Positions 25,330-32,259 of a DNA stretch of 51,995 nucleotides are shown here, in pieces. Position numbers and translations under genes: made by a program. The stretch comes from a virus. The stretch spans positions 1 through 51,995 of IMG/VR virus record IMGVR_UViG_3300017987_000120. One strand, written 5' to 3'. How positions within the stretch are numbered: position 1 is the stretch's first letter; every line of letters starts with the position of its first letter. The notes under the pieces are model-generated. The model saw only the letters and a list, made by a program, of their open reading frames with translations. It made no database searches and was not told where the DNA came from.

Positions 25330-26540
25330 TGAATGCAATTGCTCAAACATTAGTGCGCCTAGCCAAGGTTCCCGAGTGGGCCAAGGGACGTAAGTTCCCG
25401 TACAAAGGGGACCAGCTAGCGTTCTCGACAATCGAGCGGCGTGACCCCGCAGCAGCACGCCGCATCCGTGAGCAACACCGCGCCGGCGTTGTGCCGGCGT
25501 ATCACATTTCACCAGTACGCAACTCACAAGAGTTACAGCAACGCGAGAAACTACACAAACTTCACCCGCGCAGTGTTTTGCACACCCAAGGGCAGTATGA
25601 AGACAATCTCGCCAGCAACCCGGAGATGGTCTACTTCTTCGGAGATATGCGCAGTCCGCCAGGGCACTTCGGACCAGAAGACGTACATTTAGATTCTCCG
25701 CTCTCTGTGGTGTTCTCTCCGGAAAACATCGACGAAACCAATCTGCACCCCGATGAAGATTCGCTACCCTACGTGCTGCCTATCGAACACGAGCACTTCA
25801 AAAAGGCGATTCAGCGCCTACGTGGCCGGAGGCATCGTGGTAAGGGCAAAGACAAGCAAGCCAAAGCTACGAAGGCAGAAGAACGGCGCGTACGGAGACC
25901 ATCCACAGCACAAGCACTAGACCCGAAGACCCGATTCCGACACCAAGAGGAAAACCAACACCTGTGGCGCGACTCGTTGGAGGCGCACAACACAGTAGCC
26001 CACAAAGGCTCAGTGCCTGTGTCCGTCGCAGGACACATACTTCGGCGTGAACACTACAACCACCTAAAAGATAAGCTCCACGGGGAAGCACAGCCGGTCG
26101 AAGAGCAGCACCACGGTAAGCGCACCCGCCGCCGCGAGTCGTCCTTGGTATTTCTTCCCCACCACCCCGAACACAGTGCTGTCTTCCACAGCGAAATCCT
26201 CAGTGGCAAAGCGGATAAGGAGATCAAGGAGCGCAAGCAGCAAGAACGGGAACAACGCCAAGCGCAGCAAGCGAAACACCAGAAGCACGCCAAAAAGCTC
26301 TCAAAGGATCTCGGTATCCAACTGCATTTCCGACGGGGGGAATTCACGGGGGATATTAGCCAGCAAGTACACCCCGGTGGCCGCGTCCTGAGTACCTCTG
26401 CGCATTTCACGCCAAACAGCGCTCGGCCATACAGCATTAGTACGGAACATCTAGGCAAACATGGTGAAATTCGCAGTCGCAGTCGGCGCTTCAAGAATCG
26501 CGACTCGTTTGTGGCAGCAGTGCGCGGGATGCAAGAGTGA
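25329..26540 (+). CDS. basic protein inserted between protease and scaffold genes
   Basis: The protein has 403 residues and starts on the TGATG overlap with the protease. It opens with MNAIAQTLVRLAKVPEW, a short amphipathic start, and KGRKFPYKGDQLAFSTI. It is then very basic and His/Gln/Arg-rich, with a long charged coil (about residues 295-325) of Lys/Glu/Arg/Gln. No nuclease or transposase motif was recognised. The codons are more A/T-rich than those of the protease and scaffold. Both ends are flanked by copies of the protease C-terminal coding sequence, which suggests that this gene was inserted or arose by a tandem duplication. A role as a DNA-binding head protein is possible. Confidence 0.55.
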   Translation: MNAIAQTLVRLAKVPEWAKGRKFPYKGDQLAFSTIERRDPAAARRIREQHRAGVVPAYHISPVRNSQELQQREKLHKLHPRSVLHTQGQYEDNLASNPEMVYFFGDMRSPPGHFGPEDVHLDSPLSVVFSPENIDETNLHPDEDSLPYVLPIEHEHFKKAIQRLRGRRHRGKGKDKQAKATKAEERRVRRPSTAQALDPKTRFRHQEENQHLWRDSLEAHNTVAHKGSVPVSVAGHILRREHYNHLKDKLHGEAQPVEEQHHGKRTRRRESSLVFLPHHPEHSAVFHSEILSGKADKEIKERKQQEREQRQAQQAKHQKHAKKLSKDLGIQLHFRRGEFTGDISQQVHPGGRVLSTSAHFTPNSARPYSISTEHLGKHGEIRSRSRRFKNRDSFVAAVRGMQE

Positions 26541-26578
26541 CTAAGGCAATCTGGAGCGTCGGCACGGAAGCCGCATAA
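26540..26578 (+). repeat. direct repeat copy B: orphan protease C-terminus
   Basis: Second copy of the AIWSVGTEAA coding end. It is in frame with a GTG at 26537 that overlaps the stop of the preceding gene (GTGA), giving a 13-codon mini-frame ending directly before the GTG start at 26579. It may be a relic, or a short coupling peptide between the two genes. Confidence 0.8.
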
Positions 26579-26845
26579 GTGGCTGACCGAACGGCTTTTA
26601 TCCAAGAACACTTGCGGGTATGGTTGGTTTTCCGTCCCGGGCTTCCCGGTCAGAAGATCATTACTACCTCGGAGTTGACAGCCACCCACGCTTATGCCGC
26701 CATCACTGGCGGCAGCGATGTTGGTTTGGTTGCGGTTCAGCTAGATGAGCCGATACCTGACGCCGTTGTTGACGCCGTGTCTATTATCGCGGAGTCTTTG
26801 GACGAAGACGAAGACATCGCGTTGGAATACGAAGAAACTGCGTAA
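26579..26845 (+). CDS. small acidic protein, unknown
   Basis: The protein has 88 residues and a GTG start immediately after the repeat-copy stop, so it depends on translational coupling. It shows alternating strands and helices and a strongly acidic C-terminus (SLDEDEDIALEYEETA). It lies upstream of a hairpin and the scaffold gene. No family was recognised. The size and charge would suit a small prohead-core component, but that is inference from position only. Confidence 0.5.
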   Translation: MADRTAFIQEHLRVWLVFRPGLPGQKIITTSELTATHAYAAITGGSDVGLVAVQLDEPIPDAVVDAVSIIAESLDEDEDIALEYEETA

Positions 26846-26883
26846 AACTTCGTAGTTACAGCACACCAGGGAAGCCTGGCCTT

Positions 26884-26934
26884 CAATCTCTCCGGCCCCT
26901 CGGGAGCATCCCGAGGCCATGCACTCAATCTCTC
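26884..26934 (+). promoter_or_regulatory. hairpin flanked by two CAATCTCTC motifs
   Basis: An 8-bp perfect stem (CCTCGGGA / TCCCGAGG, 26898-26916) with a 3-base loop lies between CAATCTCTC at 26884-26892 and 26926-26934. No U-tract follows. It could terminate, protect or process the mRNA ahead of the scaffold gene. The motif recurs before other head genes. Confidence 0.5.
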
Positions 26935-26997
26935 TTGTACGTTTGCACTTGCCGCATGGCAGTGACCTCTACACCAACCATCGGAGAAGAAAAAACC

Positions 26998-29307
26998 ATG
27001 GCGAAGAGCAAGAACAAGGACCTCCGGCGCCTACGCGAAGAGCAGTTGGCAGCCGCCAACCGCCGTACCGCCGCTGACGACGGTGTTCATGACGACGCCG
27101 TCGACGCCGAGGGCTATGACGAGGGCTATGACGAGGGAACCAAGGGCGGTCCCGTCGACGAAGAAGAGCTGGACCTCGATGCCTTCGACCTCGACGACCT
27201 GGGTGACGAAGACGACGACAGCGATGCTGGCGATCTCACCATCACCCACGAAGATGACGAAGACGATGACGCCGACGCCGGTGACCTCACCATCACCCAC
27301 GAGGACGATGACGAGGATGATGAGACGGATGCTGGCGATCTCACCATCACCCACGAGGACGATGACGAGGATGATGAGACGGATGCTGGCGATCTCACCA
27401 TCACCCACGAGGACGATGACGAGGAAGACGACACCGAAGCCTGGGTCGAAGAGAACGTCGTCTCGGGTATGGTCGAAGCCGCCCTGCTCGGTGAGAACAC
27501 CCACAGCCGCAAGGCCATGGTACGGGCGCTCAGCGAGCGCGGATTCGAAGCCGGTGCCGCACTGGTCAGCTCGCTCTCGAAGCGACACTACGGCCGTCTC
27601 GCCATGATCCTCGACAATCTGGTTGAGGCCAGTCGTGAGGTTCTCGCGGAGGTCCGCGCGGCCGAGGCACGCTGCGCCACCATCACCGAGAAGCTCCGCG
27701 ACGAGGGCAAGGAGCGCGAGGCGCAGCAGGTCGAGCAGAACTACCGCGAGGCCATGAGCGCCGATCTGGAGGAGAGCGACCTCTCCTTCGAGTGTCCCGG
27801 ATGGCTGACAGCAGCGGCCGAAGACTTCCTCGGCGACCAGGACGATGACGAGGATGATGAGACGGATGCTGGCGATCTCACCATCACCCACGAGGACGAT
27901 GACGAGGAAGACGACACCGAAGCCAGCCCCGACGAGCTGGTGGCCCAGGCAGTCTACGCTGCGGTCAAGGCCAAGAAGTCCAAGAAGGCGGCCCGAATCA
28001 TCGCCGGGGTGATCAACGAGGACAGCATCGAGGCCGCGCGGGTCTGTGCGCGCCTGGTACACCAGGGGCGGATCGAGATGGCTGCCGAGATGGCTGCCGA
28101 GATCCGTCAAGCGGCCTACAACGTCGACCCCGACGTGAAGCCGGTGCAGGTCGACCCGAGCCAGCCGGTGACCCCTGGCGCACCCAACCGCATGATGGGG
28201 CCGCCGCCCGACGCCGGCTTCTCCTATGGAGGCAGCATGGACGAGAAGCAGCTCAAGCAGGCATGTGACACCCTGGCCTGTGGTCCCGAGGCGATGGCCT
28301 GGGTCAAGCAAGCCCCGATGACCGACGACGGCCAGATCGACCCCACCGGCAAGTGGGCCTGCTACACCGAGGGTGCCGGCCAGGGCCCGGCAGAGGAGAT
28401 GGACACCGAAGCGTGCAAGGCGTACCTCGCCAAGCGTGCGTCCACGGTACACGCGATGTTGCTAGCCAACATCGCCAACCTCGACGGCGAGGACGTGCCC
28501 AAGGACTCCGTGGCCATGACGCTGCACGACGCCACGAGCGACAGCCCATTCTGGAACGTGATCATCGGCGGCGTCCCCGTCGGCACGATCCACCTCCAGG
28601 ACCAGGAGCGTCCCGAGCAGATCCGCGCGATGTTCGTCTCGGACACCTACCGCGAGGGCATCCGAGACAGCATCGCCACCTTCGGGTCCTCGCAGACCCT
28701 CGAACGGGTGGCAGCGCGCTACTGGGCGGCAGCCTTCAACGAGGCCGAGGCAGTGACCCACGCCCGAGACGCCATCAGCGCCGAGGCCGAGAAGGTCCTC
28801 GAAGAGCGCGTGGCGGTGGTCGTCGGCGACAAGATGGCGCTGATGGCACTGGCCCACGAGGCGTTCCAGCGCAACCTGGTGGAGCAGGACAACCCGCTGA
28901 AGTGGGCGCTGACCGAGCGCCTGGCAGCCGCAGGGATCGCCGACCCGGCCCTGGTCGCCGAGGAGGCGCTGTCCTACCAGATCCAGGCGGGGGTGGACAA
29001 CAACGGCGATCCGGTCTTCATGCCGGCGTCGACCATGTACCTCCAGGCGCTCTACGCCCAGGCCGAAGAGTACAGCAAGCTGCACCCCGAGGCCCTGGAG
29101 CAAGTCTCGATGCACATCCTCCAGACGCCAGTGAAGCTGCGGCAGGCCGCAGTGGATCCCAGGGCGGGCCAGTCCCTCCGTGAGCGTCTGGCCTCGGCCA
29201 ACGTTCCGGTGATGTCGGTCCCGACAGCCCAGGGCGACACAGAGGAGCGTCCGACGTCCAAGAACGAGCTGCGAGCTGCGCTGCGCATCGGCAACCGCTG
29301 GCGGTAG
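26998..29307 (+). CDS. acidic repeat protein, probable prohead scaffold/core protein
   Basis: The protein has 769 residues. Residues 60-150 are extremely acidic and contain tandem copies of DAGDLTITHEDDDEDDET; another copy lies near residue 285. Between and after these are helical domains (for example AALLGENTHSRKAMVRAL and AVKAKKSKKAARIIAGVI, each near an acidic repeat). The C-terminal 350 residues are helical and contain CGPEAMAWVKQAPMT and TPVKLRQAAV. Position between protease and capsid genes, size, acidity and GC-rich, highly expressed-type codons suggest a scaffold or core protein later cut by the protease. ATG 26998 has GGAGAAG upstream; the frame extends upstream to 26935 with an implausible Cys-rich start. 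Confidence 0.6.
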   Translation: MAKSKNKDLRRLREEQLAAANRRTAADDGVHDDAVDAEGYDEGYDEGTKGGPVDEEELDLDAFDLDDLGDEDDDSDAGDLTITHEDDEDDDADAGDLTITHEDDDEDDETDAGDLTITHEDDDEDDETDAGDLTITHEDDDEEDDTEAWVEENVVSGMVEAALLGENTHSRKAMVRALSERGFEAGAALVSSLSKRHYGRLAMILDNLVEASREVLAEVRAAEARCATITEKLRDEGKEREAQQVEQNYREAMSADLEESDLSFECPGWLTAAAEDFLGDQDDDEDDETDAGDLTITHEDDDEEDDTEASPDELVAQAVYAAVKAKKSKKAARIIAGVINEDSIEAARVCARLVHQGRIEMAAEMAAEIRQAAYNVDPDVKPVQVDPSQPVTPGAPNRMMGPPPDAGFSYGGSMDEKQLKQACDTLACGPEAMAWVKQAPMTDDGQIDPTGKWACYTEGAGQGPAEEMDTEACKAYLAKRASTVHAMLLANIANLDGEDVPKDSVAMTLHDATSDSPFWNVIIGGVPVGTIHLQDQERPEQIRAMFVSDTYREGIRDSIATFGSSQTLERVAARYWAAAFNEAEAVTHARDAISAEAEKVLEERVAVVVGDKMALMALAHEAFQRNLVEQDNPLKWALTERLAAAGIADPALVAEEALSYQIQAGVDNNGDPVFMPASTMYLQALYAQAEEYSKLHPEALEQVSMHILQTPVKLRQAAVDPRAGQSLRERLASANVPVMSVPTAQGDTEERPTSKNELRAALRIGNRWR
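27222..27441 (+). repeat. tandem 54-bp coding repeats
   Basis: About four consecutive units encode DAGDLTITHEDDDEDDET (18 residues). Units at 27328-27381 and 27382-27435 are nearly identical, and two earlier units are diverged. The last 84 bases (27358-27441) reappear exactly at 27841-27924. The repeats are in frame and not spacer-separated, so this is not a CRISPR array. Confidence 0.9.
27841..27924 (+). repeat. distant exact 84-bp copy of the acidic repeat
   Basis: Identical over 84 bases to 27358-27441 and in the same frame. Separation is about 480 bases. The identity implies a recent duplication or gene conversion and makes this locus prone to deletion. Confidence 0.9.
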
Positions 29308-29320
29308 CCTGTGTGGGGCT

Positions 29321-29352
29321 GGGTACGGGGTCGGTGACTAGGCCCCGTACCC
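29321..29352 (+). terminator. strong hairpin after the scaffold gene
   Basis: A perfect 10-bp stem, GGGTACGGGG / CCCCGTACCC, with a 12-base loop, starts 13 bases after the stop. No U-run follows, so it may be a weak terminator or an mRNA-stabilising structure. CAATCTCTG and CAACCTCTC follow at 29362-29379. Confidence 0.6.
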
Positions 29353-29450
29353 CACCGAATTCAATCTCTGCAACCTCTCCGACCACCTAGATCACAGAAG
29401 GCAGGGAAATCTCCCAACGCCTTCGCTCTACAAACCCAAGGAACAGTACC

Positions 29451-30215
29451 ATGGCCATCGATCTGAAGCACACGATGAGCGACTGGGAGTTCGAGAAGCC
29501 CGTGGCCTCCACAGCCTCGTTCGTCGAGGAAGGGCAGCTCGTCGTTCGCTCCTTCAACGCAACCACCGGCGAAGAGGAAGCCGCAGTTGGCGCCGAAGCC
29601 GGATCCCAGGTGGTGCTCGGCTTCGCCAAGCTCGACACCATCTCCCCCGCAGCCACCCGCGTCTACACCGAGACCACCGAAGTCCCGGCAGTCGCCGACG
29701 GCTCCGGCGACTACAAGGTGACCCTCGGTCACACGCTGTGTACCGCTGCCATCGACGCCAACGGCGACGTCGCGGTCTACGACAAGACCAACTCGGCGTG
29801 GCTGGCCGTCGGCGCCGCCATCGCCTCCGGTGTGTTCACGCTGTTCAACGCGGCGTCGGGCATCCTGGAGTTCCACGCCGACGAGGCCGGCATCGAGATC
29901 GACGTCTACGCCCGGGTCACCATGACCGCGCGCGAGCGCGATCAGATGTACCAGCAGCGCCACGTCAACTCCGACGCCATGGATGACCTGGAGAAGATCG
30001 GCGTGATCAGCGGCACCGGCAAGATCCGCACCGACCAGTACGACGTGAGCGTCGGCGACTGGTCCAGTGCCACCCTCGAGACCGGCGCCCTCGGCGTGAT
30101 CACCGACAGCGCAGGCGGCGGTACCAACATCGCCTCCTACGTCCGGGTCACCAAGGTGCCCACCGTCGACGACCCCTTCATGGAGCTGGAGTTCAACCTG
30201 CCGATGTCCTCCTAG
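29451..30215 (+). CDS. probable head decoration or stabilising protein
   Basis: The protein has 254 residues. The sequence is rich in Ala, Gly, Thr, Val and Asp, with short predicted strands and almost no Lys (VVLGFAKLDTISPAATRVYT, YKVTLGHTLC). This resembles capsid decoration or other abundant head proteins. Codons are very GC-rich, matching the capsid gene. It lies between the scaffold-like and capsid genes with a good AAGGAA ribosome site. The family was not recognised; the role is inferred from position and composition. Confidence 0.55.
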   Translation: MAIDLKHTMSDWEFEKPVASTASFVEEGQLVVRSFNATTGEEEAAVGAEAGSQVVLGFAKLDTISPAATRVYTETTEVPAVADGSGDYKVTLGHTLCTAAIDANGDVAVYDKTNSAWLAVGAAIASGVFTLFNAASGILEFHADEAGIEIDVYARVTMTARERDQMYQQRHVNSDAMDDLEKIGVISGTGKIRTDQYDVSVGDWSSATLETGALGVITDSAGGGTNIASYVRVTKVPTVDDPFMELEFNLPMSS

Positions 30216-30270
30216 GCTTCGACCTAGCGAGTACGGAAGCAACTCCCACCCCCTAGGACACACGAGGTCA

Positions 30271-30822
30271 ATGGTGCTCCTGTCACTCTCCAACATCATC
30301 GGGATGCTGGTCACGTCCCAAGCCAAGCTCTCCGAGGCGGGGCTGGTCGAGGAAGTCACTTCCCTCGACCAGCACGTCTCGGCCCTGTTGGATGCCGACC
30401 TCGACAACCCTACCTTCGTTTCCGACCCCACGGAAGCAGACGATGGCATTGCCAGCGTCTACAGCCGTGACTTACTAAGCTCTGTTGCTGCACGGACAGC
30501 CTCTTCCGATGGCCGGAGAATGTCTCCTGCCGAGTGGAGGGAAATCCGCCGTCGTATTCGCAGACACCCCCCGCGCCGCAAGCGTTGGATCTGCTGCGAA
30601 AAGCCCGAACGCCGACGTACCCGAAAGGGCAAAACCACTTGGGGATCCGTGTGTCGCTGCAAGGTGATGAGCGGACCCAGTCGTGGCGAACTGATGAGTA
30701 CCTGGGTCACCCTCTCGCGCTCGGACAAGCGCCCAAGCGTAGTGAAGGTGGACGGCAAGCGTGCTCGCCGTTGTACCCCGCAGCTCATCAACCGCTACAA
30801 GAACGCGCCGGCGGGCAAGTAG
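30271..30822 (+). CDS. hypothetical basic protein with Cys pairs
   Basis: The protein has 183 residues. A hydrophobic/acidic N-terminal 70 residues are followed by an Arg-rich region (EIRRRIRRHPPRRKRWICC, about residues 90-108) and a second Cys pair (CRCKV). The two pairs could hold one zinc. Base use differs from its highly biased neighbours. It sits between the decoration-like and capsid genes. Function unknown. Confidence 0.55.
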   Translation: MVLLSLSNIIGMLVTSQAKLSEAGLVEEVTSLDQHVSALLDADLDNPTFVSDPTEADDGIASVYSRDLLSSVAARTASSDGRRMSPAEWREIRRRIRRHPPRRKRWICCEKPERRRTRKGKTTWGSVCRCKVMSGPSRGELMSTWVTLSRSDKRPSVVKVDGKRARRCTPQLINRYKNAPAGK

Positions 30823-30870
30823 ACGACGTACCCTCCATCCACTCGAACGCAACAGCGCAAGGAAACAACA

Positions 30871-32088
30871 ATGCCTTCCGTCAACCCCTTCGGCAACTTC
30901 AAGGGCAAGCGCAGCCACGTGGTGCTCGCAGGCACCAACCAGAGCGTGCGCCACGAGACTCCAAACTTCGGTTTCACCCGCACCGGCTCCGCCCAGGTGT
31001 CCGGCTCGGGCCTGCCCGTCACCCCCGAGAACCTGCGCCGCAACCGAGGCGGCGAGTCCCTGTTCGGGCGCAACGGAGAGATCAACGCCTCCGACACCAA
31101 GGAGCTGATCGCCAAGTTCGCGGCCCTGGTCACCGGCGCGGCGCAGCGCGATGCCGGCAGTGCCTCGGAGCGCCTCTTCGAGCGTCGCACCACCGACGAG
31201 TACCAGCAAGTCCAGGAGCGCCGTGCCCAGGCCCTCCGCGAAGCCCGTGCGGATCGCTCCGGTCAGGGCTACATGGTCCTCGGTGAGGTGCTGGGCGACG
31301 AGGTGTACGAAACCCTCGGCCGTGAGGGCTTCGCCCGCAACTGCCTGATGGTCCGGGATCTCGGCGACAAGGAAGTCGGCCGGGTGCGCGTCCGCAAGAA
31401 GGACGTGGTGGCCCAGATCAGCACGACCAACATCTACACCACGCGGGTGATGGTCAGGCAGCACTGGGTCTACCCCGGCGAATACTACATCACCGGCTAC
31501 GCCAGCATGGAAGAGAAGGAGATCAGCCAGGCCGGAGCCGAGCTGCTCGACGACAAGTACCAGGATCTCCTCGAGCAGGTGATGGTGTCTGAGGACACCC
31601 ACATCAAGGAGCACTGGGACTCCACCGTCGGCACCTTCAATCCGCTACTGTCCTTCAACACCTTCACCCCGCTGTTCTTCTCCCAGGGCAAGATCAGCGT
31701 CGACCACTGGGGCATCCCGTGCGTCCGCGCCGTCATGGCGTGGGACCTGTGGAACGACATCGCGGCCGAGCCCGAGTTCGCGAACTGGTTCGACCCCGTC
31801 TCCAAGCACGAGCTGGTCCTCGAAGGCAAGCTCGGGTCGCTGATGGACGTGCAGCTCATCACCGACGCCTTCCGCTACGACACCCTCCGGGTGCTGGACG
31901 ATGGCGAGATCTACTTCCTCGGCCCGCAGATCGCCGTGGGAACCATCACCCAGCGTCGGCCGCTCCAGGCCGAGCCGACCAACCGCTACAACTTCGGCCA
32001 GCCCGAGCGCGGCTGGTTCATGTTCCAGATCCAGGGCACCGCGGTCTTCCCGCGCGCCGTCGCCAAGGCCGCCCGCGTCAGCTCGTAG
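30871..32088 (+). CDS. major capsid protein (HK97-fold, inferred)
   Basis: This is a 405-residue protein. Context (portal, protease, scaffold-like, this gene, then a terminator-like hairpin), strong ribosome site and the most biased codon use in the window point to the main shell protein. The first about 75 residues are basic/flexible (FKGKRSHVVLAGTNQSVRHE), as expected of a removable or assembly arm. The body has the alternating helix/strand pattern of HK97-type shells: a long helix rich in Glu/Arg (ERRTTDEYQQVQERRAQALR, about 108-127), strands such as NCLMVRDLGDKEVGRVRV, and a C-terminal RYNFGQPERGWFMFQIQGTA. Direct family recognition is weaker than the synteny. Confidence 0.75.
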   Translation: MPSVNPFGNFKGKRSHVVLAGTNQSVRHETPNFGFTRTGSAQVSGSGLPVTPENLRRNRGGESLFGRNGEINASDTKELIAKFAALVTGAAQRDAGSASERLFERRTTDEYQQVQERRAQALREARADRSGQGYMVLGEVLGDEVYETLGREGFARNCLMVRDLGDKEVGRVRVRKKDVVAQISTTNIYTTRVMVRQHWVYPGEYYITGYASMEEKEISQAGAELLDDKYQDLLEQVMVSEDTHIKEHWDSTVGTFNPLLSFNTFTPLFFSQGKISVDHWGIPCVRAVMAWDLWNDIAAEPEFANWFDPVSKHELVLEGKLGSLMDVQLITDAFRYDTLRVLDDGEIYFLGPQIAVGTITQRRPLQAEPTNRYNFGQPERGWFMFQIQGTAVFPRAVAKAARVSS

Positions 32089-32110
32089 TAGCTGACCGGT
32101 AGTCGACCAT

Positions 32111-32145
32111 GCGACCCCGGTAGTCCCAGCGGCTCCCGGGGTCGC
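32111..32145 (+). terminator. hairpin downstream of the capsid gene
   Basis: A perfect 10-bp GC-rich stem, GCGACCCCGG / CCGGGGTCGC, with a 15-base loop, lies 23 bases after the capsid stop. A second small stem (AGGTGC / GCACCT, 32163-32179) follows. There is no long U-tract. It probably ends or protects the capsid transcript. Confidence 0.6.
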
Positions 32146-32259
32146 CGTGCGAACACCCTTGGAGGTGCGCTAAGCACCTTGCGTCGGGTGGGCTACCTGC
32201 GCGACAAGTAGTTATGGGGTGTCACAAAGACTCTTCCGGATCTGTCTCGGAGTGCATGT

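Noticed and set aside
27222-27924. CRISPR array
   Set aside because: Repeats are tandem, in frame and coding, without unique spacers.
27031-28452. 473-codon minus-strand frame opposite the scaffold-like gene
   Set aside because: It is the antisense of GAC/GAG-rich repeats, giving artificial Val/Leu repeats; codon bias and ribosome site favour the plus strand.
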